Source: Longimicrobium sp. (GTDB lineage: Bacteria > Gemmatimonadota > Gemmatimonadetes > Longimicrobiales > Longimicrobiaceae). From it: a stretch of DNA of 64,000 nucleotides. The notes under the pieces are model-generated. The model did not search any database, had not been told where the DNA came from, and saw nothing but the letters and a program-made list of their open reading frames with translations. The DNA lies in contig NZ_DASVSF010000008.1 in the NCBI RefSeq assembly GCF_036388275.1, positions 62,001-126,000 on the forward strand. The letters run 5' to 3'. Positions 50,415-59,120 of the stretch are shown piece by piece. Position 1 is the first letter of the stretch; each line of letters opens with the position of its first letter. A program made the position numbers and the translations under genes.

Positions 50415-52166
50415 CTACTGTATGCATGTGGGGCAAGGAGCCCATGCGTCGTGAACTTCGATATCCACGTGTCGATACGCTGCGGTTGCGCCCAGCCGAT
50501 CGGCATCCCACACGCTGACTGCCAGGGAGTGGTGCGCAACCTGCCCAGGGGTCGGACAGAGCGTCAGCGTTGTCGAGTTGGTGGTACTTCCGGTGCTCCA
50601 CTGATAACTGTAGGGCCCATCACCGCCCACCGGATACACGGAGAAATGCTCTGTGCGGCACGATTCGATCGTATATCGGAACGTGCAGGTACTGCTGGTG
50701 CAGCCATTGATGTCTGCCCGCTCCATCCCGCCTAGTGCTCTCATCGCGTTCACCGCGCCGAATCCAATGTATTTGGCGCGATTGGGGTAGCCGGCTGCGG
50801 TTTCGTACAGTCTCTGGCGGGTATGCGCCGCTCCACCACCGTAGTGCGACCAAACCAGTGCTGCCATACCCGCAACTACCGCAGTAGCACTCGAACTGCC
50901 GCGCATGTAGAGGACCGTGCTGTTCTGCCCCGCCGTTGGATACCCGTAGTAAGCGGCGAGATCGACCTCCGGTCCGCCATGAACGTCACACGCCAGCTTC
51001 CCGTTCTGGTCGATGGCCGTCACGGCAACCACCTCGTTCATCAGTGCAGGGAAAAGTGTCGGTGGCGGCGTCACATCCACCCAGGAGTACTTGATGGTCG
51101 CGCACGAGCTCTGGGTCCCCGCTGCCGCGATAAACAGCCGAGGCTGCGTCGGCTCATTCGCCCAATACCGGATTTCGTCCGCCACATAGTCCAGAAAATC
51201 GGTAGTTCCCCAAGCCATGGCGACAATGTGGCTCGCCTGGGCTGCCATACGGATTCCTTGCTGGGCGTCACCCCCGAATGCACCGACAACTACATCGTCG
51301 TTGTGTCGCACACTCACGAGATTGGCACCCCACGCAACGCCGATTGGCCCCTGCCCGTCTCGAGGGGCGGCCATGATGCCCGACATTCGCGTTCCGTGGG
51401 AACACACCGCCCAAGGACTGGTGAAACTCGCCGTATTCAGGTAGCTCACCGACCGCGACGCGCTGGCACCGCCCTTGAATTCGGGAAGCGTAATCTGCTG
51501 GCTGTTGTAGAAGACCCCGGTATCTACGAGTCCAATCGTGATGTTTTCACCATTGCTGCGGGTCCAGGCGTTATTCACACCGAGTGAGCTGTATACGGCA
51601 GGCACGATATCTCCGGACGGAGAATATATTTCATTGCCGGACCACAAGTTCTCGGAGCAACCGGGTGGCTCGGCGAATGTAAATCCGGGAATCAGATCAG
51701 GATTGACATAGTCGACGAAAGGGAGCTGCCGAATCCGGGCCAGTGTTTGCGCGTCGGGAACCTGGACGATCACGATTGGGAGCAGCGTATCGCGATGCAG
51801 GATCTCCAGCCCCGGGATGCGCTGTAGCACGCGCGTCGCCGCCTGGATATCGGAATCGCCGATCAGGATGTCGCTCATGTACACTCCGCGCGCCTGCCCG
51901 GGTGTTTTCAAGCCGACGACCGCTCGTCCGTCACCTCGAGCGATGAGCACCCAGAGACTGTCATCCGCCATCTGGCTGAACCTGGAGCCCGTGTCGGAAC
52001 TTCGGGATGGGATGGCGGTGCTCCGGCCGGAAGAAGCCATACTGTGTTCCGCGGAAGCCTGACGGTCCTCTGGAACCGCCGCGATGTCCATGCATCCTTG
52101 CAGAACTGCAATGACTGGCACCAGACGAAGCAGCCCTATCATTGATTTTGTGATTGATGCGCGCAT
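50415..52166 (-). CDS. subtilisin-like (S8) lipoprotein protease
   Basis: A 583-aa protein. The signal ends VLQGC, so Cys25 is probably lipidated. A propeptide-like region (about 70-160) is followed by an S8 catalytic domain with Asp215 in GLVDTGV, His257 in CSHGTRMSGI and Ser425 in MRGSSSATAV. The oxyanion Asn of subtilases (AAGN) is replaced by Thr351 in AAAGTQSSC. A C-terminal Ig-like domain (about 470-570) carries several Cys. AGGAG lies 5 bases before the ATG. Base use is clearly less GC-rich than neighbours. It may be active with altered chemistry, or act mainly as a binding protein. Confidence 0.8.
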   Translation of the reverse strand: MRASITKSMIGLLRLVPVIAVLQGCMDIAAVPEDRQASAEHSMASSGRSTAIPSRSSDTGSRFSQMADDSLWVLIARGDGRAVVGLKTPGQARGVYMSDILIGDSDIQAATRVLQRIPGLEILHRDTLLPIVIVQVPDAQTLARIRQLPFVDYVNPDLIPGFTFAEPPGCSENLWSGNEIYSPSGDIVPAVYSSLGVNNAWTRSNGENITIGLVDTGVFYNSQQITLPEFKGGASASRSVSYLNTASFTSPWAVCSHGTRMSGIMAAPRDGQGPIGVAWGANLVSVRHNDDVVVGAFGGDAQQGIRMAAQASHIVAMAWGTTDFLDYVADEIRYWANEPTQPRLFIAAAGTQSSCATIKYSWVDVTPPPTLFPALMNEVVAVTAIDQNGKLACDVHGGPEVDLAAYYGYPTAGQNSTVLYMRGSSSATAVVAGMAALVWSHYGGGAAHTRQRLYETAAGYPNRAKYIGFGAVNAMRALGGMERADINGCTSSTCTFRYTIESCRTEHFSVYPVGGDGPYSYQWSTGSTTNSTTLTLCPTPGQVAHHSLAVSVWDADRLGATAAYRHVDIEVHDAWAPCPTCIQ

Positions 52167-52394
52167 GTTGTCTCCTGCGGAAGGTTGACCTACTCTGGAA
52201 GGCGTGTGGATGATTGCGGACCGGGGGATCCACCTGACACCCCGGTCGGTTGGGGCGCGTTCACGCCGACTCCCTGTACCGGCGGAAAACCCGTGTCCGC
52301 AATGTGCGTCAGCTTGCCTGCCAATACAACATTCATCGGAAGGGACACGATGCCTTCCAGCCCACCTGATTTCATTTCATTCCCGGAGACGCGG
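52167..52394. other. divergent spacer between protease and peptidase
   Basis: No gene. It is lower in GC than the flanks. A second possible start of the M20 gene (ATG at 52350, with AGGG upstream) lies in it. No palindrome stands out. Confidence 0.35.
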
Positions 52395-53546
52395 ATGACG
52401 ATCGACAACGACGACATGGTGCGCACGCTGGCGGAGCTGGTGCGCATCAACTCCATCAACCCGGCCTTCAGCGGCGGCACGACGGATGAGCGCCTGGTGG
52501 CGGCCTACGTCGCCCGGCGGATGGAGACGCTGGGGATGGAGGTCCATTCGCACGAGGCCGCGCCGGGACGGGTGAGCGTCGTCGGGCGGCTGCGGGGCAG
52601 CCGCGGCGGGCGCTCGCTGATGCTGTACGCGCACCACGACACGGTGGGCATCGAGGGGATGCCCGACCCGTGGAGCGCCGAGGTGCGCGACGGGCGGATG
52701 TACGGCCGCGGGGCCTACGACATGAAGTGCGGGCTGGCCGCGTGCCTCGCCGCGGTGCAGGCGATCACCCGAACGGGCGTGCCGCTGTCCGGCGACCTGC
52801 TGATCGCGTCCGTGGCCGACGAGGAGGAGGCCAGCACGGGGATGGCCCAGGTGCTGCGCCACCACACGGCCGACGCGGCGGTGCTCACCGAGCCCACCGA
52901 GCTGGCGATGGTGGTGGGGCACCGGGGGTTCTGCTGGCTGGAGGTGGAGGTGATCGGGCGCGCGGCGCACGGCAGCGCGTTCCGCGAGGGGATCGACGCC
53001 AACCTGCGCATGGGCCGCGTTCTCGCGCGGCTGGAAGCGCTGGGAGAGCGCCTGGTCGCCGCGCCGCCGCACCCAGTCGTAGGCCCGCCCTCGATGCACG
53101 CCGCCACGCTGCACGGCGGCACCGGGCTCAGCACGTACGCCGCTCGCTGTGTGCTGCAGATCGAGCGGCGCACCGTCCCCGGTGAGACGGAGGCGCAGGT
53201 CGTGGGCGAGGTGCAAGCCATCCTCGACGAGTTGGCGGCCGCCGACCCCGCGTTCCAGGCGACGGTGCGCCCCCTGCTCACCCGCGGACCGTGGGCGGCG
53301 CGTGACGACTCCCCCATCGCCGCCGCCGTGGAGTCCGCGTCGGTGGCGGTCCTGGGCCACGCTCCGGTGCGGACGGGCGCGCCGTACTGGATGGACGCCG
53401 CGCTGATGGGAGATGCGGGGATCGACGCTGTGGTCCTGGGCCCCACCGGCGCCGGTGCCCACGCCACCGAAGAGTGGGTGGACCTGGAGTCGGTACGGCA
53501 GACGGCGGAGATCCTGGCGAAGACGGCGGCCTCGTTCTGCGGCTGA
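52395..53546 (+). CDS. M20-family metallopeptidase/deacylase
   Basis: A 383-aa M20 (ArgE/DapE/ACY1/CPG2) enzyme. Metal ligands are His in LYAHHDTVGI, the bridging Asp in GRGAYDMKCG, the catalytic Glu pair in ADEEEAST, Glu of LTEPTELAM and a His near the C-terminus (GAGAHATEEW). A dimerisation domain with GHRGFCWLEVEVIGRAAHGS is inserted in the middle. The reaction is removal of an N-acyl group or peptide cleavage; the substrate cannot be told. GGAG lies 6 bases before the chosen ATG; an ATG at 52350 would add 15 residues. Confidence 0.9.
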   Translation: MTIDNDDMVRTLAELVRINSINPAFSGGTTDERLVAAYVARRMETLGMEVHSHEAAPGRVSVVGRLRGSRGGRSLMLYAHHDTVGIEGMPDPWSAEVRDGRMYGRGAYDMKCGLAACLAAVQAITRTGVPLSGDLLIASVADEEEASTGMAQVLRHHTADAAVLTEPTELAMVVGHRGFCWLEVEVIGRAAHGSAFREGIDANLRMGRVLARLEALGERLVAAPPHPVVGPPSMHAATLHGGTGLSTYAARCVLQIERRTVPGETEAQVVGEVQAILDELAAADPAFQATVRPLLTRGPWAARDDSPIAAAVESASVAVLGHAPVRTGAPYWMDAALMGDAGIDAVVLGPTGAGAHATEEWVDLESVRQTAEILAKTAASFCG

Positions 53547-53579
53547 CGAGCCGAGGGGGGCGGCTACCGCGAAATCATC

Positions 53580-53611
53580 GGCCCCGCACCTCGATTTCGA
53601 AGTGCGGGGCC
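53580..53611. terminator. bidirectional hairpin
   Basis: GGCCCCGCAC and its exact complement around a 12-base loop that itself can pair (TCGATTTCGA). It lies between the M20 gene and the convergent cytochrome c gene. Confidence 0.7.
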
Positions 53612-53636
53612 TCGTCCTCTGCAATGGGTCTGCGCG

Positions 53637-54089
53637 CTACGTGCCGCGCCGGGCCAGCGAGAACGCGTATGCCGAGACGGCGCGGATCTGCTCGTCGGTG
53701 AACTTGCCGTTGCCCTTGGGCGGCATCGGCACACCGAACTGCTCCGTGGCCGGGGCGCCTTCGGTCACCACGCGGATGATCTCCTCGTACGCGCCGGTGC
53801 CCTGGCTCCACTGGTCGTCCACCAGGGAGGGCCCCAGCTGCGTTCCCTGCCCCGCCTCGCCATGGCACATCACGCAGGCCGAGCGGTACAGCCCGCGGCC
53901 CTGGCCGCCCTGCACGGGGGTGACGCCCTGCGGCAGCTGCCCGGGCGGAGGGCCGGAATCTCCCGGCGCCACGTCCGCGGGCCCGCCCTTGGCTGCCTCG
54001 CGGCCGCCCGCGCGCCGCGCTTCCCTGTCGCATCCCGAAACGGCGGCCAGCACCAGCGCCGCCGCCATCCATGTCCACTGCTTCCGCAT
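53637..54089 (-). CDS. c-type cytochrome lipoprotein
   Basis: A 150-aa exported monohaem cytochrome c. The signal MRKQWTWMAAALVLAAVSGC gives a likely lipid anchor at Cys20. A Gly/Pro/Ala linker is followed by the haem motif CVMCH (Cys72, Cys75, His76). A likely distal Met is in VPMPPKGNGK, and the domain ends IRAVSAYAFSLARRG. It should pass electrons at the outer face of the inner membrane. The start at 54089 is preferred because the signal begins there; one 7 codons earlier is also open. The partner oxidase or reductase is not in this window. Confidence 0.85.
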   Translation of the reverse strand: MRKQWTWMAAALVLAAVSGCDREARRAGGREAAKGGPADVAPGDSGPPPGQLPQGVTPVQGGQGRGLYRSACVMCHGEAGQGTQLGPSLVDDQWSQGTGAYEEIIRVVTEGAPATEQFGVPMPPKGNGKFTDEQIRAVSAYAFSLARRGT

Positions 54090-54165
54090 CGGCTCCGTCC
54101 GAAACGTCATGACCGGACCGCCGCCGAACCGAAATGTCCCGGGCGGGGCCGCTGATGGGCGTTCG

Positions 54166-54828
54166 CTACCGCAAGCGTTGTTCCGGGCGTGACGGAGGCG
54201 GGCTTCCCGCGCCCGCCGTACGCGGCGCGCCGCAGGTGGCGCAGAAGCCCCACTCGGGCTCCAGCATGGCGCTGCAGTCCGCGCAGGGCACGGGCACCAG
54301 CACCTTGCCGCAGAAGGGGCAGAAGCGCGCCTGCCGCTCCACCGGCAGGGGCGAGCGGCACGCCGGGCACGGCTTGGGACGCGGGCGGGGAGGATCGGCG
54401 GGGGGCGCGGCGTCTGCCGGCTTCTCCACGGCGGGCGCGGATGCGGTCCGCGGCGCGGCGGACGCCGGGGCGGAGGCGACCACCGGCGGCGCGGTAGGAT
54501 CGGGCTGCGGCGGCTGCGCGAAGGGGTTGGGCTGCACGCCCACCTCGGCGTAGTCGCGGTAGATGCCCAGGATGGGGTTGGGCGCCTGCAGCTCGCGCCG
54601 GAACTCGTCCATCACCTCCGCGCGGTCCGTTTCCAGGTACTCGCGCTCACCCGAAAGGAGGCGCAGCAGGGCGTGCTCGTACTCCGCCAGCTCCGCGAAG
54701 CCCAGCTCCGAGCGGATCAGCCGGTACGGCACCACCTCCTGGTACAGGTCGCCGATGGTCAGCGCCCGCCCGGGGTCGCGCGCAAGCGCCGTGGCGATGC
54801 GCCGGTACAGCCGGTCGAGTGCGTCCAC
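54166..54828 (-). CDS. zinc-ribbon protein of the TPR cluster
   Basis: A 220-aa protein. The N-terminal 100 residues are helical (LYRRIATALARDPGRALTI, LGFAELAEYEHALLRLLSGE), then a Pro/Ala linker, and the C-terminus has two zinc ribbons: CPACRSPLP with FCPFCGK and CADCSAML with FCATCGAP. It has no membrane segment. It follows a TPR membrane protein by 55 bases on the same strand, after a larger TPR protein. The group may form a scaffold; the ribbons probably bind zinc and a partner. The start is the ATG giving MDALDRLYRR. Confidence 0.7.
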   Translation of the reverse strand: MDALDRLYRRIATALARDPGRALTIGDLYQEVVPYRLIRSELGFAELAEYEHALLRLLSGEREYLETDRAEVMDEFRRELQAPNPILGIYRDYAEVGVQPNPFAQPPQPDPTAPPVVASAPASAAPRTASAPAVEKPADAAPPADPPRPRPKPCPACRSPLPVERQARFCPFCGKVLVPVPCADCSAMLEPEWGFCATCGAPRTAGAGSPPPSRPEQRLR

Positions 54829-54883
54829 TGAGGGTGCGTGAGTGCGGAGGTGCGTGAGTGCGGAAGCGCTGGGCTTCCGCGCG

Positions 54884-55900
54884 TCAGGGTTGGGCCGGCG
54901 CCGGCTCGCGCGGGGCCGAGCGCATCAGCGTGCGCAGCTCGGCGGGGGCGCGGCGCAGCTCCTGGTCGGCCTCGGCGGCGCGGCCCGACTCGCGAAGCGC
55001 GCGCACCAGGCCGCCCCACGCGCGGAGCGACTCGCGGTCGTGCCGCAGGGCCACGCGAAAACGCTCCACCGCCTCGGGGGCGCGGCGCGCGTCCAGCAGC
55101 AGGTATCCCAGCTCCGCGTGAAGCTCTGCGTGCTCGGGATTGGCGTCCAGCCCCGCCTGCAGCTCGCGCCGCGCGTCCGCCGGGCGACCCGCTTCGCGGT
55201 AAATGCGGGCCAGGTACACGCGGGCCAGAGCGTCGCGCGGATGCTCGCCGGCATGGGCGCGGAACTCCCGTTCGGCCTCGGTCACGCGGCCGGCCAGGAA
55301 CGCCTGCTCGCCCCGCTGCAGTGCACCATCGTCTTCGCCCCCGCGCATGCGGACCGCGGCGACGAGCAGGAGGCCCAGCACGCCGAGCGCCAGCAGCGCC
55401 TGCCAGGGAAAGCGGCGGCGCGCCTCGGCGGGCACGGCGTGCACGGGCGCCTCGTCGTCGCGCACCAGCGGCTCGTCGTCGTCAGGGAGCGCGGGGTCTT
55501 CCAGGTGCGCCGGCGGGAGCGCCAGGACGTGCGACTCGATTCCGCCCGCGACGGACAGCGCCAGCTCGGCGTCGCGGGGCAGCGCATCCGCCCCGCGGCC
55601 GATGCGCTCGGCGGCGCCGTGAAGCTCGTGGAACGCCGCCGCCAGCTCCATGGGCACGCGGTTGCGGCGCCGCAGCTCGGCCAGAAGGTCGGGGGTGGAA
55701 AGGTCGTCCTCGGAAAGCGCGCGCAGTCGCAGCTCCACCGGGGCGGTGGTGTCGTCGCGCAGCATGCGGCGCAGCGTGGTGTCGGCCGCGTGGGCCACAC
55801 GCACGATGGCCCCGGGCGCGCTGGCGCCCGTGCGCAGCGCGTCCAGGTCGGAGGCGCGCTGGCGCAGCGGGCGAAGCGTGCTCTCGGGGCCGAAGGTCAC
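54884..55900 (-). CDS. membrane-anchored TPR protein
   Basis: A 338-aa protein. Residues 1-165 are cytoplasmic and acidic (HLEDPALPDDDEPLVRDDEA). One membrane helix follows (WQALLALGVLGLLLVAAV, about 170-188). The outside part (about 200-320) is TPR-like: GEQAFLAGRVTEAEREFRAH, LARIYREAGRPADARRELQA and similar. It lies between the larger TPR gene and the zinc-ribbon gene on the same strand, with short gaps, so the three are probably co-expressed. Function unknown; a protein-interaction role is likely. Confidence 0.75.
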   Translation of the reverse strand: MTFGPESTLRPLRQRASDLDALRTGASAPGAIVRVAHAADTTLRRMLRDDTTAPVELRLRALSEDDLSTPDLLAELRRRNRVPMELAAAFHELHGAAERIGRGADALPRDAELALSVAGGIESHVLALPPAHLEDPALPDDDEPLVRDDEAPVHAVPAEARRRFPWQALLALGVLGLLLVAAVRMRGGEDDGALQRGEQAFLAGRVTEAEREFRAHAGEHPRDALARVYLARIYREAGRPADARRELQAGLDANPEHAELHAELGYLLLDARRAPEAVERFRVALRHDRESLRAWGGLVRALRESGRAAEADQELRRAPAELRTLMRSAPREPAPAQP

Positions 55901-55934
55901 GGGCGGCGGAGCGGGAGGGTGAGGGGCAAGCCGG

Positions 55935-57062
55935 TCACTCCTCGATGCGCAGCAGGCCCATCCGCGCGCCCGCCTTGAGAAAGGCCTCGGCGCTGTGGAC
56001 GGGAACGTCGCGGCCGGTGCGCTCGCGGATCTGCCGCGCCGCGCGCCGCATGAAGGCGCCCAGCGGCATCTGCGGCTCGCCGCACGAATCGCGCATCCCC
56101 CGGACGATCTCGTCCCAGCTGCCCTGGAAGATGGAGCCCTCGGCCGTGCGCACGCGGTGCATGGACGGCAGCGCGGCGTCGGGCGAGGGCGGGCCCAGGA
56201 TCTTCATCATGAAGTCCATCTGGGCCGACAGCTCCAGCGCGGCCTGCGCCTGCTCGTCGACCGCGCCCTCGAACGAGGCTTCCACCTCGGCCAGCAGGTG
56301 GTCGATGTCGTCGGGCTCGGCGTCGAACTCGGCCAGGCGCTCCTTCCACGGCGCGAACCAGGGGTCGCCCTCGGCCACGCCGTCCAGCTGCATCTTCAGC
56401 TCCACGTAGCGCCACACGGAGAGCGTGTCCCAGTGCTCGGCCGGGGGCACCTGCTCCAGCTCGGTGAGCGCGCCGCGCAGGTCGCCGCGGTCGTGAAGCA
56501 GGTGCGACAGGTAGATGCGCGCCTCGTGAAGGTCCGCGTCCAGCCGCGTCGCCCGGCGCAGCTCGCGGCGGGCGCCCAGGTCGTCGCCCAGCGCGTGAAG
56601 CGTGTAGCCGCGCGCCGCCGCCAGCTCGGCATTGTCGGCGTGCGTCGTCGACAGCGCGGCGAAGCGCGCCCGGGCGTCGGTGAACAGCCCCTCACGATAG
56701 AGCGCCCGGCCCACGGTAAGGCCCAGCTCCAGGTCGTCGCCCAACCCCATCTCGTCGATCTGCCCGAAGCAGCTGAGCGCTTCCTCCACCCGGCCGAACT
56801 TCAGCAGGGTTTCGCCCAGCCCCACCCAGGCGTCCTCGTACTCCGAGTCCAGCTCCAGGGCCGATTCGAAGCACTGCCGCGCCCATGCGTACTCTTCGCG
56901 GGCAATGCGCGTGTAGCCCAGCCCCACGTGCAGGAGCACGGAGTCGGGATACTGCGCAATGCCCTCGCGAAGCACGCCCAGCGCCTCGTCGTAGTCGCCG
57001 GCGTCGTAGTGCTTGTGCGCCAGCTCGTCGTACTCTTCGGAGCTGAGATATGAGGTTCCCAT
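55935..57062 (-). CDS. TPR protein with acidic C-terminal half
   Basis: A 375-aa cytoplasmic protein. Residues about 8-215 are TPR repeats (AHKHYDAGDYDEALGVLREG, YTRIAREEYAWARQCFESAL, GRALYREGLFTDARARFAAL). The C-terminal half includes DDIDHLLAEVEASFEGAVDE and a helical segment ending LKAGARMGLLRIEE. No catalytic motif. It leads a three-gene same-strand group with the membrane-anchored TPR and zinc-ribbon proteins, gaps of about 35-55 bases. It probably acts as an adaptor. Confidence 0.78.
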   Translation of the reverse strand: MGTSYLSSEEYDELAHKHYDAGDYDEALGVLREGIAQYPDSVLLHVGLGYTRIAREEYAWARQCFESALELDSEYEDAWVGLGETLLKFGRVEEALSCFGQIDEMGLGDDLELGLTVGRALYREGLFTDARARFAALSTTHADNAELAAARGYTLHALGDDLGARRELRRATRLDADLHEARIYLSHLLHDRGDLRGALTELEQVPPAEHWDTLSVWRYVELKMQLDGVAEGDPWFAPWKERLAEFDAEPDDIDHLLAEVEASFEGAVDEQAQAALELSAQMDFMMKILGPPSPDAALPSMHRVRTAEGSIFQGSWDEIVRGMRDSCGEPQMPLGAFMRRAARQIRERTGRDVPVHSAEAFLKAGARMGLLRIEE

Positions 57063-57267
57063 TCAGCCTTTGCCCTGGTCAATCCATCAGGCGGGAAATG
57101 GGGCACGGACCCGGAGCGGGCCGTGGGGAACGGCGGGCGGGATCGCCCGGACAAATATACACTGGAACAGCCCCGGCATCCAAGCCCTTGCGCGGCCTTG
57201 CGGGTGTGGGGGCCGCCGGTCAGATTGATGCCGCTGCACAACCGCTACGGATCGACAACGGGGGACG

Positions 57268-57573
57268 ATGTTCGACTGGCTGCGGCGCCGCCGCCTGAGC
57301 AACGAGGCCAAGCGCAAGCTGCTGATCGCCGCCGCGCGGGCGGAAGAGGCGATCGTGGAGACGCACGTGGCCAACGTGCTGGAGCTCATGGCGCTTCTGG
57401 GCACCGAGGTGGACGTGGACCGTGGGCTCGAGCTGTACCACGAGATGCTTCCCATGGACGAGCACATCTCGGCGACGGTCACCAACCGCGTGCTTGCGCG
57501 CTACGATTCGCCGGGCGTTCCCCCGGCGCCGGGCCGCCGCTTCGAGAACGTGTTCCGCGACGGGGGCCGCTGA
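57268..57573 (+). CDS. small hypothetical helical protein
   Basis: A 101-aa protein beginning MFDWLRRRRLSNEAKRKLLI. The helical middle (LIAAARAEEAIVETHVANVL, ELMALLGTEVDVDRGLELYH) has no known domain. The C-terminus is Pro/Gly/Arg-rich (PAPGRRFENVFRDGGR). It is divergent from the TPR group. A clear terminator hairpin follows, which supports a real gene. Function unknown. Confidence 0.6.
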   Translation: MFDWLRRRRLSNEAKRKLLIAAARAEEAIVETHVANVLELMALLGTEVDVDRGLELYHEMLPMDEHISATVTNRVLARYDSPGVPPAPGRRFENVFRDGGR

Positions 57574-57660
57574 CGGCCACCTTTTCCGTCACGGGCACGC
57601 CTGAATCTCGCAGGCTTCGCGCCCCGGCCAAACCAGAGCCGCCGACCGTGTGACCCATGC

Positions 57661-57685
57661 AACGCCGCCCTCCCGGGGCGGCGTT
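57661..57685 (+). terminator. Rho-independent-type terminator
   Basis: AACGCCGCCC pairs with GGGCGGCGTT around TCCCG and is followed by a T-rich stretch (CTTCGTTCCCTTTTT). It is 87 bases after the small helical gene. Confidence 0.75.
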
Positions 57686-57739
57686 CTTCGTTCCCTTTTT
57701 CCCGAACCCCGGCGCTGCCGCCGGTCGGTGGACATACAC

Positions 57740-58570
57740 TCGACAGCCGTTCGGGTGCCCCTCCCCCGGCCCCTCCCCGCACAAACTGCGTGCGGAGAGG
57801 GGGGAACTTCGATCGGGGTTCGACTGGACCCGGTGCAGACCGCGAGGCCCCCCATCCCCAGCCCTTCCCCCGCAAACTGCGCGGGGGAAGGGAGCCAGTG
57901 CCGTGCGTCGGACCGGCCTCTTCGCACAACCCTGTCATCCTGAGCCCCAGGCGCACCGGACCAGCCCGTACAACATGCCTCGCGGGGCGAGGGATCTAGC
58001 CTGGGGCACTTCCCCGCCCGGGCGCGGCAGCGGGCACCCGTGCAGAGGCCGCGACCTTAGGGCGATTCGAAGCGGGCCGGCGCATTCCCCGGCTGCCCTC
58101 TCCCCCGGCCCCTCTCCCGCAAGCGGGAGAGGGGAGAATTCGATCGCGCTTCGGCAGGTACGGCGCACATCCAAGAGAGTGGACGCGTGTCAGCGCGACC
58201 GAGTGAGGAAGTCCGCGAAGGCGGACTTTGGGCCCTTGTTGCCGCGACTTCAGTCGCCCCAGCACAGCTCGGGGGCGATCCGACCATGGGCCGCGGCTCA
58301 GGGCTTCGTGCCGCTGCCGCGCCCAGGCTGGTTCGTGGTTCAGGCTAGATCCTTCGGCCCGCATGGTGGCGGCGTAAGGGCAGGTTTGGTGCGCTCGGGC
58401 CTCTGGATGACAGACGCTAGGCGCGCACCAGAATGCAACTCGCGCGAAGGCCAGCCAGTCCGCGAAGGCGGACTTCGTGTGGTTGTTGCAGCGAATTCAT
58501 TCGCCCGGCGAGGCGTGGTCTTTCGTCCGGGCTGGCTCGGTGCGCTCGGGCCTCTGGATAACAGAATCTT
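57740..58570. repeat. second nest of family B, C and D repeats
   Basis: No gene in about 0.9 kb. Family B hairpins are near 57757, 57850 and 58096; family D near 57931-58060 (direct) and 58300-58412 (inverted), with a partial copy near 58517-58570. Family C is at 58209-58262 and 58455-58507, the latter the intact form of the copy broken by IS66. It mirrors the nest at 23697-24844. Confidence 0.8.
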
Positions 58571-58603
58571 GGGCGAGTCACAGATCGTCGGCCGACGCGC
58601 GGG

Positions 58604-59050
58604 TCACCGCACCACCCGGCCAATCAGCTCCGCGGCGCGCTCCAGGCAGTCGATCTCGGCAGGGTTCAAAGCGCGCAGGCGCTCGGCCAGGGAGTGCACG
58701 CGCCGGGCGCGGCCCTCGTGCAGAATCCGCCGCCCCTCGTCCGTGGCTCGCAGCACGATCGCGCGGCCGTCGTCGGGGTGCGGCTCGCGCGTCAGCAGTC
58801 CGTGCGCCTCCAGGTTGCGCACGATGCGCGTCATCGACGGCGGACGAACCTGCTCCGCGGACGCCAGCTCCCCCAGCGACATCGGCCCGCCGAACACCAG
58901 CACTGAGAGCGCCGACAGGTGCGGCGCCGACAGCCCCGACCCGTCGTCCTCGCGGCGAAGGCGGCGCAGCAGGTGAATGCTCGCCGAGTGCAGCCGGTCC
59001 GCCAGCTGCTCCACCCGCCCGTCCGTGTCTCTTGCGCTCGTCGCGTCCAT
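58604..59050 (-). CDS. MarR-family transcriptional regulator
   Basis: A 148-aa winged-helix repressor. The dimerisation helix is at the N-terminus (VEQLADRLHSASIHLLRRLR). The DNA-binding part has LSALSVLVFGG, MSLGELASAEQVRPPSMTRI and VRNLEAHGLLTREPHPDDGR, the last being the MarR wing. MarR proteins are usually released from DNA by small phenolic or lipophilic ligands. It is divergent from an ankyrin gene, 70 bases apart, with an inverted repeat in between that is probably its operator. Confidence 0.93.
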   Translation of the reverse strand: MDATSARDTDGRVEQLADRLHSASIHLLRRLRREDDGSGLSAPHLSALSVLVFGGPMSLGELASAEQVRPPSMTRIVRNLEAHGLLTREPHPDDGRAIVLRATDEGRRILHEGRARRVHSLAERLRALNPAEIDCLERAAELIGRVVR

Positions 59051-59064
59051 GCATCACAATATGC

Positions 59065-59077
59065 TTAGGAAGGCTAA
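59065..59077. promoter_or_regulatory. putative MarR operator
   Basis: TTAG and CTAA flank GAAGG (59065-59077) in the only AT-rich part of the 70-base spacer. On the minus strand TTGCTT, a 16-base spacer and CATATT could be the MarR promoter, with the repeat in the spacer. This would give autorepression and control of the divergent gene. Confidence 0.5.
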
Positions 59078-59120
59078 CGAAGCAAGTTCTGTCGATCAAC
59101 CACGGACGGGAGCGGACACC

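Noticed and set aside
57574..58603. Several open frames through the second repeat nest
   Set aside because: They translate hairpin repeats into Pro/Arg/Ala strings shared with other non-coding copies; no conserved protein.
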